Below, piece by piece: positions 44,176 to 51,988 of a DNA stretch of 64,000 nucleotides (positions are counted from its first letter, which is position 1; each line of letters opens with the position of its first letter). Position numbers and translations under genes: made by a program. The notes under the pieces were generated by a model. It saw only the letters and a program-made list of their open reading frames with translations. It made no database searches and was not told the origin of the DNA. Source of the DNA: Hungatella sp. UBA4396 (lineage in GTDB: Bacteria > Bacillota > Clostridia > Lachnospirales > Lachnospiraceae); contig DGRE01000009.1 in NCBI GenBank assembly GCA_002389905.1, positions 1 to 64,000 of the forward strand, read 5' to 3'.

Positions 44176-45225
44176 ATGATGAGGTATTTGAAGCAGGAAG
44201 AGAAAATAGAAAGCAAGGCATTGTGGGGAAAGGTATTTGATGAGGATTCCCAAAGCTTTATGGACTACTATTATTCGGACCGGGTGAAGCGGAATAAGAT
44301 TCTGGCTGCCTGGGATGGAGAACGGGTGGTGGCTATGCTTCACCGCAATCCTTATGATGTGGTGATCAGGGACCGCCTTTGGAAAACTGATTATATTGCA
44401 GGAGTGGCTACTGATCCGGAGTACCGGCATCAGGGATATATGAAGCGGCTTTTGCTCCGCTGTTTTTCCGATATGTATGTGGAGCGGATGGGCTTTAGCT
44501 TTCTGGTTCCTGCTGATCCAGCCATTTACCGCCCCTTTGATTATACCTATATCTGCGACCTTCCTTCTCAGGAGCTGAATGAAAAAGGGCTTTCGCAGCT
44601 CAGCAGGCGGGCTCTTGTGGAGCAGTCCGGACAGTGCAGGGAAGCGGCACGGTTTGCAGGCAGGCAGCTGGAACAGTCTTATGAGGTCTATGCCCTGCGG
44701 GATGAGGGTTATTACCGGGACTTGTGCCGGGAGGTAAGAAGCGATAAGGGCGATCTGATCCTTCTTTATACAAGAGACGAAGAAGAGCAGTTAGCTGGTA
44801 TTTGGGCTTATTACGGTGAAACGGCAGAAAATAAGAGAGAGCTGATCTGCCTTCCCGACTATGTAAAGGAAACAGGGCCGAAAAAACCTGCCGTCATGGG
44901 AAGGATCATTCATTTAGAGCAGTTTGTTTCCGTGATCTGTTTAAAAGAGGATTGTCCAGCTAGCGAAATGGAGCTGCTTCTTGAGGTGAAGGATAACTTT
45001 ATCCAGCAGAATGCAGGAATATACCGGTGGAGGCTGGATCACAATGGGTCCACTTTGGTCCGTGTGGAAGGAGATTCCGGGATCAAACCTCATCTGTCCA
45101 TGGGAATCGGAGAACTGACCTCCTGGCTTTTTGGGTACAGCGAGCCGTCAGTACCGGAGGAGAGCATGGTTTTGGCAGAGCGTATCCGGCTTTTAAACGG
45201 AGTGTTTTTTGATGAGATCACGTAA
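44176..45225 (+). CDS. Eis-like GNAT N-acetyltransferase
   Basis: This 349-residue protein has an N-terminal GNAT domain with the acetyl-CoA loop VATDPEYRHQGYMKRLL (about residues 76-92), a second GNAT-like domain and a C-terminal SCP2-like region, as in Eis family proteins. Some members acetylate aminoglycosides, but most housekeeping homologues have unknown targets. It follows DUF2156 with 2 bp spacing. Confidence 0.86.
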   Translation: MMRYLKQEEKIESKALWGKVFDEDSQSFMDYYYSDRVKRNKILAAWDGERVVAMLHRNPYDVVIRDRLWKTDYIAGVATDPEYRHQGYMKRLLLRCFSDMYVERMGFSFLVPADPAIYRPFDYTYICDLPSQELNEKGLSQLSRRALVEQSGQCREAARFAGRQLEQSYEVYALRDEGYYRDLCREVRSDKGDLILLYTRDEEEQLAGIWAYYGETAENKRELICLPDYVKETGPKKPAVMGRIIHLEQFVSVICLKEDCPASEMELLLEVKDNFIQQNAGIYRWRLDHNGSTLVRVEGDSGIKPHLSMGIGELTSWLFGYSEPSVPEESMVLAERIRLLNGVFFDEIT

Positions 45226-45266
45226 GCTTATGATAGAAGGTTTTGCAGAAAGAGAGGAACGGAATC

Positions 45267-46256
45267 ATGTATCAGGCAGCAGAAGACAGATATGAGAAGA
45301 TGGAGTATAAGCGTTGCGGAAGGAGCGGAGTTCTGCTCCCTAAAGTGTCTTTGGGATTATGGCAGAATTTTGGCCTGGAAAAGCTGGTATCAGAGCAGAG
45401 GAAGATTCTTTTGAAAGCTTTTGACATGGGAATCACTCATTTTGATCTGGCAAATAACTATGGTGCTCCTGCCAGGGGAAAAGCAGAGGAAAACTTCGGG
45501 GAGATATTAAAAAGTGGCCTGAGAACTTACCGGGATGAACTGATTATTTCCACCAAGGCAGGTTTTGATATGTGGCCCGGACCTTATGGGAACTGGGGTT
45601 CCAGAAAGTATTTAATGGCCAGTCTGGACCAGAGCTTAAAGAGGATGGGACTTGAATATGTGGATATTTTCTACCACCACAGGCCGGACCCGGAAACTCC
45701 TCTGGAGGAGACAATGGGAGCACTGGCTGACATTGTAAAACAGGGAAAAGCCCTTTACGTGGGAATTTCCAACTACGGAGAACTGGAAGCAAGGGAAGCA
45801 ATTCAGATGCTGAGAATTCAGGGAGTCTCCTGTCTCATTCACCAGCCAAGATACAATATGTTTGAGAGAGACGCAGAGAAGGGGCTGTTTAACGCTCTTT
45901 TGGAAAACGGTGCAGGCTGCATCTGTTACAGCCCTCTGGCCCAGGGTGCCCTGACAGACCGTTACTTAAACGGCGTTCCGGAAGGCTCCAGGGCATCAAG
46001 GGAAGGGACTACGGTAGGCGGACGCTACCTTACTGAGGATAAGCTGGCCCAGATCAAGGCACTTCATGAGCTGGCAGGAAAGAGGGGACAGACCCTGGCC
46101 CAGATGGCACTTTCCTGGGTGCTTCGGGAAGAAGCGGTGACCTCCGTACTGATCGGAGCCAGCAGTGTAAAACAGCTGGAAGGAAATGTGGACTGTTTAA
46201 AGAACCTGGAATTTACAGCGGAAGAGCTGGAGCAGATCGATGCTATTTTAAAATAA
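45267..46256 (+). CDS. aldo/keto reductase (YghZ/GAP-reductase-like)
   Basis: The product has 329 residues; ATG 45267 follows AGAGAGGAACGG. The (beta/alpha)8 reductase has the tetrad segments FDLANNYG (Asp, Tyr), ISTKAGFDM (Lys) and FYHHRPD (His). The closest recognisable group is L-glyceraldehyde-3-phosphate reductase YghZ, which also acts on methylglyoxal. It uses NADPH through the C-terminal VLIGASSVKQL loop. Confidence 0.9.
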   Translation: MYQAAEDRYEKMEYKRCGRSGVLLPKVSLGLWQNFGLEKLVSEQRKILLKAFDMGITHFDLANNYGAPARGKAEENFGEILKSGLRTYRDELIISTKAGFDMWPGPYGNWGSRKYLMASLDQSLKRMGLEYVDIFYHHRPDPETPLEETMGALADIVKQGKALYVGISNYGELEAREAIQMLRIQGVSCLIHQPRYNMFERDAEKGLFNALLENGAGCICYSPLAQGALTDRYLNGVPEGSRASREGTTVGGRYLTEDKLAQIKALHELAGKRGQTLAQMALSWVLREEAVTSVLIGASSVKQLEGNVDCLKNLEFTAEELEQIDAILK

Positions 46257-46306
46257 TTGGCAATTGTTAAAAAGGACTGCAAAAACGGACGGGGCAGGTG
46301 TATGGA

Positions 46307-46504
46307 ATGATTTATGAAGTCGGAGATATTGTAAAATTAAAAAAGCCCCATCCCTGCGGGAGTCAGGAATGGGAAATCCTGCGGGTAGGGGCGGATTTCC
46401 GTTTAAAATGTATGGGCTGTTCCCATCAGATCATGGTAGCAAGGAAGCTGGTGGAGAAAAACACCAGAGGATTGAAGTCTCCTGATGGAACGCCAAAGGC
46501 TTGA
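46307..46504 (+). CDS. DUF951 family protein
   Basis: The product has 65 residues from MIYEVGDIVKLKKPHPCG; the ATG follows GCAGGTG (a GTG at 46298 is possible). The pattern KKPHPCGSQEWEILRVGAD then LKCMGCSH is the DUF951 signature, with Cys residues that may bind zinc. It is conserved near rpsF in many Firmicutes. Function is unknown; a nucleic acid-binding SH3-like fold is suggested by homology. Confidence 0.9.
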   Translation: MIYEVGDIVKLKKPHPCGSQEWEILRVGADFRLKCMGCSHQIMVARKLVEKNTRGLKSPDGTPKA

Positions 46505-46544
46505 ATAAAAAACACCAAAAAAATGCCGGAAACGAGAAAAATGC

Positions 46545-46573
46545 TTGCTTTTATAAAAAATTTCCGGTATAAT
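46545..46573 (+). promoter_or_regulatory. rpsF operon promoter
   Basis: TTGCTT (46545-46550), a 17-bp spacer and a perfect TATAAT (46568-46573). Confidence 0.8.
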
Positions 46574-46595
46574 ATCATTTTGTGACATATTAAAT

Positions 46596-46640
46596 CCTTG
46601 CTCCCGAAACTGAAAGCGGGGGCCAGAGACCACAAGGAGG
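46596..46640 (+). ncRNA. S6:S18-type autoregulatory leader of rpsF
   Basis: The outer stem CCTTG (46596-46600) pairs with CAAGG (46633-46637), which overlaps the ribosome-binding site AAGGAGG (46634-46640). The inner stem CTCCCG/CGGGGG and the asymmetric loop CCAGAGACCA fit the known rpsF leader bound by the S6:S18 complex. Binding would hide the ribosome-binding site and repress the operon. Confidence 0.65.
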
Positions 46641-46649
46641 TAAACAAGC

Positions 46650-46937
46650 ATGAACAAATATGAGTTAACCGTTGTTCTTAACGCAAAACTCGAGGATGAA
46701 GAAAGAGTAGCAGCTCTTGAGAAAGTTACAGGCTATATCACTCGCTTTAATGGCGCTGTAACCAACGTTGATGAATGGGGTAAGAAGAGATTAGCTTACG
46801 AAATTCAGAAAATGAAAGAGGGATTCTACTACTTCATCAAGTTTGATGGCGATTCCACAACACCGAATGAGTTAGAATCACACATTCGTATTATGGAGCC
46901 GGTTATCAGATACTTATGCGTAAGACAAGAGGCATAA
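46650..46937 (+). CDS. rpsF: 30S ribosomal protein S6
   Basis: This 95-residue protein begins MNKYELTVVLNAKLEDEE and contains the S6 blocks NVDEWGKKRLAYEIQKMKEG and VIRYLCVR. It binds S18 on the small-subunit platform. It is first in the conserved rpsF-ssb-rpsR operon. Confidence 0.98.
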   Translation: MNKYELTVVLNAKLEDEERVAALEKVTGYITRFNGAVTNVDEWGKKRLAYEIQKMKEGFYYFIKFDGDSTTPNELESHIRIMEPVIRYLCVRQEA

Positions 46938-46959
46938 TAGATAAAGAAAGCGTGATCGT

Positions 46960-47412
46960 ATGAACAAAGTAATCCTTATGGGCAGATTGACCCGTGATCC
47001 AGAAGTAAGATATTCCCAAGGAGAGCGCGCTATGGCAATCGCAAGGTACAGCCTTGCAGTTGACCGCAGAGGGCGCAGAAATCAGGACGGCAATGAGCAG
47101 ACTGCAGATTTTATCAACTGTGTTGCATTTGACAAGGCAGGAGAGTTTGCAGAGAAGTATTTCCGTCAGGGTATGAGAGTATTAGTTTCCGGAAGGATCC
47201 AGACTGGAAGTTATACGAATAAAGAAGGCGTAAAGGTTTATACAACCGATGTGATTGTAGAAGATCAGGAATTCGCTGACAGCAAGGGAGCATCTTCAGG
47301 AGATGGCGGCGGTTATCAGCCTACCTCCAGACCGACACCTTCCAGTGCAATCGGCGATGGATTTATGAACATTCCGGATGGAGTCGAAGACGAAGGACTT
47401 CCATTCAACTAA
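46960..47412 (+). CDS. ssb: single-stranded DNA-binding protein
   Basis: This 150-residue protein has an OB fold starting MNKVILMGRLTRDPEVRYS, including NCVAFDKAGEFAEKYF. A flexible Gly/Ser/Pro linker leads to the acidic tail DEGLPFN, a shortened form of the D-D-[DE]-L/I-P-F partner-binding tip. It coats ssDNA in replication and repair. Confidence 0.97.
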   Translation: MNKVILMGRLTRDPEVRYSQGERAMAIARYSLAVDRRGRRNQDGNEQTADFINCVAFDKAGEFAEKYFRQGMRVLVSGRIQTGSYTNKEGVKVYTTDVIVEDQEFADSKGASSGDGGGYQPTSRPTPSSAIGDGFMNIPDGVEDEGLPFN

Positions 47413-47433
47413 ATCTAACAGGAGGCAAGACCA

Positions 47434-47700
47434 ATGGCATATAACAAAAATGATAAGGCTGATGGCGCTAAGTTTAGAAGAGGCGGCATGCGCAGAAGAA
47501 AAAAAGTATGTGTATTCTGTGGAGAGAAAAACGGCGTTATTGATTATAAAGATGTAAATAAGTTAAAAAGATATGTGTCTGAGAGAGGAAAAATCCTTCC
47601 CAGACGTATTACAGGCAACTGCGCAAAGCATCAGAGAGCGCTTACTGTTGCTATTAAGAGAGCAAGACATATTGCTCTTATGCCTTATACGATGGAATAA
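47434..47700 (+). CDS. rpsR: 30S ribosomal protein S18
   Basis: The 88-residue product contains [20 protein letters not shown] and [14 protein letters not shown], the diagnostic S18 core. The N-terminal CVFCG with a downstream Cys (GNCAKH) suggests the zinc-binding form. It starts after AGGAGGCAAG and ends the operon. Confidence 0.98.
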   Translation: MAYNKNDKADGAKFRRGGMRRRKKVCVFCGEKNGVIDYKDVNKLKRYVSERGKILPRRITGNCAKHQRALTVAIKRARHIALMPYTME

Positions 47701-47762
47701 TAGCTTTTTATTGCTGTTTTCATCTTGTGTAGTACAGGCTTAAACAAATGATAAACAAATGG

Positions 47763-47796
47763 AAAGACCTTGCATGAAAATGTTGGGTCTTTTTTT
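47763..47796 (+). terminator. rpsR operon terminator, invaded by ISL3
   Basis: AAAGACC and GGGTCTTT pair with an inner CAT/ATG, followed by T7. The T-tract is the ISL3 target: TTTTTTTA (47790-47797) is duplicated at 48835-48842. The U-tract is still complete on the rpsR side. Confidence 0.88.
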
Positions 47797-47797
47797 A

Positions 47798-48834
47798 GGC
47801 TCTTTGTCAATAGTTGGGGTGGGATATTCCTTTGAATCCTGCTCCCTTCTTGCGTTTAGAGCTATTTTAATGGTTCATTCTACTGTATGCTGTTTTTTTG
47901 CATGCCAAATAAGCCTCCATATCCCGACCATTTTTTCTATGATGTACAATGAAGTATACGGGTCCGGAACCGGTTAAAGTTTCGGATTCCATAAGAACTT
48001 CGTTTTAATACCTTGATCTTATTGTTGAATCCTTCTGTAACACCGTTTGTGATGTTATATTTAAAGGCATTTAAGATTTCTTTTCTCCAAGACTGAAACG
48101 TTTTCGCGCATTTCTCGAATTCTGAAATACCACATCCTCTTGCATTGGAAATCCAGTCATCGAATTCCTGCTGCTGGCTGCGATAGGATTGCATCTGGCA
48201 GATGTTGTAAAACCATTCTTTCATCATATGCGCCAGGCGAAGGTCATCATTATACTGGAGCATTAAATCACAGGCCTGTTTGTTCTCATCCTTGAGTTTC
48301 TTATAGCGGGTCAGAATCAGCTTTCGGCTCCGTTTATAGTATTTCCTGAGAGAAGCTGGCATGGATTTCTGGAGCCGTTTACGAACGTTTTCAATGGCCC
48401 AGGTGACCTGACGGATGAAAAGAGTAATGTTCCAAAAATCGTTTCCCGCAGGAGGTACATAGATAACGCCGCTTGCGAAGGATTAGGGTGACAGTTTTTC
48501 CCTGAAAAGGAGTATCATCAATTTCCTGATTTCGGTAATCATGAACTCTCTTTGTTTTGCAGCCACAACAGGGGCAGAGCTGCTCAGAAGGTCTGGTTTC
48601 AATGAAAACCTTTAAAAAAGAGTCTGCCTGAATTACTTTTTTTACAAAAACATCTTCCAAGTCTAAGAAAGCCTTGCTATAATTAGGGTACATCTATAAG
48701 AGGTCACCTCCGTTGACATTAAACTTTGGTCGGGATAATGCGTTTGGGAGGCTTCTTATAGATGTATTTTAATACAACAAAAAGAATGTTGGAAGTGTGC
48801 TTTTCAAGCACACCCCAACATTCAGTATAGAACC
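47798..48834 (-). mobile_element. ISL3-family element with internal deletion, 8-bp target duplication
   Basis: The ends are GGCTCTTTGTCAATAGTTGG (47798) and, on the other strand from 48834, GGTTCTATACTGAATGTTGG. They match at about two thirds of positions over 24 bp. TTTTTTTA flanks both sides (47790-47797, 48835-48842); 8 bp is the normal ISL3 duplication. The transposase gene inside has lost its centre, so this is a non-autonomous derivative. Confidence 0.9.
47937..48693 (-). pseudogene. ISL3-family transposase, central DDE region deleted
   Basis: The N-terminal part (48693 downward) has the zinc-finger CPCCGCKTKRVHDYR and a second pair CTSCGKRF. The C-terminal part (about 48420-47937, other frame) runs from RQVTWAIENVRKRLQKS through GVTEGFNNKIKVLKRSSYG to the normal end. 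In intact ISL3 transposases about 150-200 residues holding two catalytic Asp lie between these parts. The deletion and a frame change make it non-functional, although the Glu motif TEGFNNKIK remains. Confidence 0.92.
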
Positions 48835-48994
48835 TTTTTTTATTTCATGATTTTGTACGAATTTACGTTAAATTTTGGTAATAAACTCCGTAGATTCTTT
48901 TGGGTCATGTATTCCGTCATATCTTTGGGCAGCGGCTAAGGAAAAATTAATTCTGCTACTCAATAGTTGTAGCAGAGACGGTGGCTGTATATAG

Positions 48995-49023
48995 TTGTCA
49001 CACCTGAAAAAATATGATAAAAT
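48995..49023 (+). promoter_or_regulatory. promoter of the holin-like toxin gene
   Basis: TTGTCA (48995-49000), a 17-bp spacer and TAAAAT (49018-49023). Transcription would start near 49030 and give a leader of about 50 nt. Confidence 0.7.
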
Positions 49024-49082
49024 ACTGTCATGGAACAAACGTGTACAGGGTGTGTTGAACTCATTCTTTATAGAATGGGGTG

Positions 49083-49193
49083 ATGCACTTAATGACCTTT
49101 GGTATGTTTCTACTTGCATTGCTTACGTTGGTTTTTACGTTTAGTAAGCAATACATAAAAAGAAAACCCACCCTGATATATTTTGGCGAGTAG
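49083..49193 (+). CDS. putative holin-like type I toxin
   Basis: This 36-residue peptide (or 33 from ATG 49092) has one membrane segment, LMTFGMFLLALLTLVFTF, then a basic tail KQYIKRK. This is the pattern of Firmicutes holin-like toxins (TxpA/Hol_Tox type), usually silenced by an antisense RNA. GGGGTGAT lies just upstream and suits the 49092 start. The segment before it (EWGDALN in another frame) resembles the family N-terminus, so a small indel may have moved the start. No antisense RNA promoter could be proven. Confidence 0.62.
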   Translation: MHLMTFGMFLLALLTLVFTFSKQYIKRKPTLIYFGE

Positions 49194-49206
49194 AATGGGT
49201 TTTGAT
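49163..49206. terminator. terminator overlapping the toxin 3' end
   Basis: AAAACCCA (49163-49170) and TGGGTTTT (49196-49203) can act in both directions. In type I toxin loci such a shared terminator lies where toxin mRNA and antisense RNA overlap. Confidence 0.72.
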
Positions 49207-49308
49207 AAAAGGTCAAAAATCTAGTTATAGCAATGAAAAACTATGCAGTTAATATTCATTTTACTTGAAAAAGGTTTATTAGTAGCTTTTAGAACAGGAG
49301 GAAATTAA

Positions 49309-49752
49309 ATGTCATTGAATTTCTATGTGGAAGAAGAGGATATACCGCAGACAAGTGAAATAATATGGGATAACAGGGAGTTTTTCAACATAACTACAGT
49401 TAAAAAGTTAGATGCCCAGGTGGATAATTTATTAAACTATACGGATAGGGCAAAGTATATAGATGAACATAGGTTCCGGGATAAGTTTGGATATGATGTG
49501 CCCTGGCGTGGTTTAAGTACTGGAGGAATGACAGTGCTTAATATATTCTATAATCCAGATAAGGTGTTTTCACTGGCAGAGTGTGGGCGAAACGCATTGA
49601 TTGATGTAAGACTCCTGACACAGGGGAATGTGTTTAATGGGCCATTGGTGACTATATCCAGTATACCGGATGATTGCGATATAATAGTTCGTGACAATGG
49701 AGAGGTGCAGAGATTTACATCATTTCAGACTTTCAGGGAGGAGGGGGTTTGA
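49309..49752 (+). CDS. DUF4869-like protein, first gene of an unknown cassette
   Basis: This 147-residue soluble protein begins MSLNFYVEEEDIPQTSEII after AGGAGGAAAT. It has GLSTGGMTVLNIFYNPDKVF near residue 70 and ALIDVRLLTQGNVF near 95. It resembles the DUF4869 family, which has no known function (medium confidence). It overlaps the next gene by 4 bp (ATGA), so production of both is coupled. AT content is higher than in the surrounding core genes. Confidence 0.7.
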   Translation: MSLNFYVEEEDIPQTSEIIWDNREFFNITTVKKLDAQVDNLLNYTDRAKYIDEHRFRDKFGYDVPWRGLSTGGMTVLNIFYNPDKVFSLAECGRNALIDVRLLTQGNVFNGPLVTISSIPDDCDIIVRDNGEVQRFTSFQTFREEGV

Positions 49753-50180
49753 TGAAACTTGATACACCGCTATTAAATATCAATATTGAAGATAGTATAC
49801 ATTGGTTTCCTCCCATATCGGCAATCGGGAAATCTTATTTCAGCACCTTTGTAAGAGAGAACGGGATAAAGGGCGTAGTTGTATATATGATATCAAATGA
49901 GGACGAATTTAAAAATTTGGATATTATAGTTGAAGCGTTAAAGGATAATGGAATTCTGATACTGGACAGAACGGATTTATATTTAAACAATTCGGATTTA
50001 AGAAAATTGGTCAAATATGCTGATAAACGTATACTAATAGATAGAAAGGTTATGCCTGCAGCAGAATTACTTCCATATCTGAAAACTGCATTTATAGATT
50101 ATGATGGAACCAGGATGGTGATTACTGATGAAGATAGTGACGGAAGATTCAGAGAGGCAATTAAGCAGTATCATGCTTGA
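49749..50180 (+). CDS. hypothetical protein, second gene of the cassette
   Basis: This 143-residue protein begins MMKLDTPLLNINIEDSIHWF. It is an alpha/beta pattern with strands GVVVYMI, GILILDRTD and KRILIDRKV, suggesting a Rossmann-like fold. There is no signal peptide or membrane segment. I do not recognise the family. Its start overlaps the first gene, and the third gene overlaps its 3' end. Confidence 0.7.
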   Translation: MMKLDTPLLNINIEDSIHWFPPISAIGKSYFSTFVRENGIKGVVVYMISNEDEFKNLDIIVEALKDNGILILDRTDLYLNNSDLRKLVKYADKRILIDRKVMPAAELLPYLKTAFIDYDGTRMVITDEDSDGRFREAIKQYHA

Positions 50181-50856
50181 AAAATTTCTGAAGGTGGACT
50201 TTATAAATGGAAATGGAAACTTCAGAGAGTATTTTGATAAAGAAAAGTCACCATTTATAGCATTCTATGACTGTAATCCGAAGAACAAAGAATTGTTTGC
50301 TGAATTTTCCAGCTTATTTACCATATATAATTCTCCCGGGAAGCAGCAGTACCTTATTCCAGTGATATGCACAGAATTTTATATAATAAAATCCCTGAGC
50401 ACATTGAATTATGATTTTAAGTTTAGATATGGTTGGATGGAAACTGTACTTAAGCATACATTGGATAAGAAGCTGGTTAAGAATATGCCTCCTAAGGAGT
50501 TGGGGTATGCCGGAAGTAATAAGAACTTTGAAACACAATGTAAAATGGTTTTAAGCAATTCAGCAGCATTCTATCATAATGTGGATAAGGAAGCGGTTGA
50601 CGGCAAAGGTGACACAGGCAAATATTATACAGAGGATGGGAAGCATACGATTAAAGAGAAAGTTATGGATTTTGCAAGACACATACCATGCGTAGTATTT
50701 AATTGCGAGAAACCAGAGGGTTTTAATCGTGTTTCTAATATATTAGATGTAGTACATAGGGAAATTGGCCGTTATCAAGAGTGGGCAGATAGTTCATATA
50801 GAGTTGTATTACCTGACAATTGGTGGGAAGGTGACTGCCCTGAAGGAGGTTTGTAA
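50128..50856 (+). CDS. hypothetical protein, third gene of the cassette
   Basis: The product has 242 residues from ATG 50128, or 227 from ATG 50173, which overlaps the previous stop by only 8 bp. Both starts overlap gene two. Recognisable features are AFYDCNPKNKELFAEF near 45, TEFYIIKSL near 82 and a C-terminal block PCVVFNCEKPEGFNRV with WWEGDCPEG at the end. It is soluble and Lys/Asn-rich with no known motif. It is the longest member of the cassette and could be the effector. Confidence 0.68.
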   Translation: MKIVTEDSERQLSSIMLEKFLKVDFINGNGNFREYFDKEKSPFIAFYDCNPKNKELFAEFSSLFTIYNSPGKQQYLIPVICTEFYIIKSLSTLNYDFKFRYGWMETVLKHTLDKKLVKNMPPKELGYAGSNKNFETQCKMVLSNSAAFYHNVDKEAVDGKGDTGKYYTEDGKHTIKEKVMDFARHIPCVVFNCEKPEGFNRVSNILDVVHREIGRYQEWADSSYRVVLPDNWWEGDCPEGGL

Positions 50857-50989
50857 ACAAGTTTTCTAGGTCCCTTATACCTGTTTAAACAAATCGAAAT
50901 GAATAGGACAACGATTGACAAAGCAGGACAAATCTTTGGAATATTCCGTGTAAATGTTTTAAATGAATATCGTAAATAACTGCAAGACC

Positions 50990-51018
50990 TTGTTTCGTGC
51001 AGCAAAAGATGATATAAT
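50990..51018 (+). promoter_or_regulatory. promoter of the iclR-type gene
   Basis: TTGTTT (50990-50995), a 17-bp spacer and a perfect TATAAT (51013-51018). Confidence 0.75.
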
Positions 51019-51051
51019 CAGAATAATATTTTACAGGAGAGTATAATTGCT

Positions 51052-51804
51052 ATGCATATGCCTACATATCGGGTGACTTCGATTTTAAATGCCCTTTCTA
51101 ACAGTCGGGAAGGATATACATTAAGTGAATTAACCAGAAAAACGGGAATATTGACAGGTACGATATCACCCATTTTAAAGACATTGCTGGAAGAAGGATT
51201 TCTGGAGATGTCACCTGCGGGGAACCGTTATAAGATTGGTATGCAGGCCTACTACACAGGACTGGCGTTTTCAAAAGGAAGCACTACTCTGGAGCTGGTG
51301 AGAAAAGAGATGGAGAAGCTGTCAAAGGAGTGCAATGAAACTTGTCAATTGGGGATTTTGCGGGAAGGCGAAGTATTCTATCTGTTAAAGGTAGAGGGAA
51401 ATGAATCCATTCGGGTGGTATCAGAAGTTGGCGGCAGCCTGCCTGCATATGCCACTGCTTTGGGAAAGGCGATTTTGTCAAAATATGGAGTGTGTGAATT
51501 ACAAGCACTTTATCCGGACGGGCTCAAAGCCCTCACAGCAAATACCTTGACCGATATGGAAGAATTGTACAGCCAGATAGAAGCCATAAAAAACAGTGGA
51601 TTTTCCTATGAAGAAGGGGAAAGCGGTGAGCATACCTCTTGTATTGGAACTGCCATCTGTCAGAATGGAGAAGTTATTGCCGGTCTGAGCGTCGTATTTC
51701 CGGTTTTCAGGAAATCAGAAGAAAAATCCCAAACAATCCGTCAGGCGTTGATTAAGTGCAAAAATAACATTGAAAAGATATTGATGAATCATTCTTTGAT
51801 TTAA
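51052..51804 (+). CDS. IclR-family transcriptional regulator
   Basis: This 250-residue protein has an N-terminal winged HTH (LSELTRKTGILTGTISPILKTLL in part: LSELTRKTGILTGT) and a C-terminal GAF-like effector domain (LPAYATALGKAILSKYG, and GLSVVFPVFRKSEEK near the end). IclR proteins often govern sugar-acid operons and bind small acids. It lies just upstream of, and in the same direction as, the dehydratase operon. In E. coli the IclR-type XynR/YjhI proteins are next to similar genes. Confidence 0.93.
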   Translation: MHMPTYRVTSILNALSNSREGYTLSELTRKTGILTGTISPILKTLLEEGFLEMSPAGNRYKIGMQAYYTGLAFSKGSTTLELVRKEMEKLSKECNETCQLGILREGEVFYLLKVEGNESIRVVSEVGGSLPAYATALGKAILSKYGVCELQALYPDGLKALTANTLTDMEELYSQIEAIKNSGFSYEEGESGEHTSCIGTAICQNGEVIAGLSVVFPVFRKSEEKSQTIRQALIKCKNNIEKILMNHSLI

Positions 51805-51808
51805 ACAA

Positions 51809-51852
51809 AAAGCATTTTGAAATTTCCATGAAATCTCAAAGTGTTTTTTTTG
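51809..51852 (+). terminator. terminator after the iclR-type gene
   Basis: GCATTTTGA and TCAAAGTG pair around a loop and are followed by TTTTTTTT. Confidence 0.78.
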
Positions 51853-51912
51853 TGCAATTAATACAAAAATAGAGGGGGAATATTGGCAAAATGACATTTT
51901 TGTAAACAACTA

Positions 51913-51964
51913 TTGATTTTTAGCTGCCTTAGAGTTATCATATATACGTAAATTATCGTATATA
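51913..51964 (+). promoter_or_regulatory. promoter and 24-bp palindromic operator of the sugar-acid operon
   Basis: TTGATT (51913-51918), a 17-bp spacer and TATCAT (51936-51941). The inverted repeat TATATACG (51941-51948) / CGTATATA (51957-51964) covers the likely transcript start, a repressor position. It is the best candidate site for the IclR-type protein. Confidence 0.65.
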
Positions 51965-51988
51965 CAAAAAGAAAGTGGGGAAATGAAA

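Noticed and set aside
48868..49119. 83-codon minus-strand ORF
   Set aside because: No start signal; it runs across the toxin promoter and 5' region, and its similarity to any family could not be seen.
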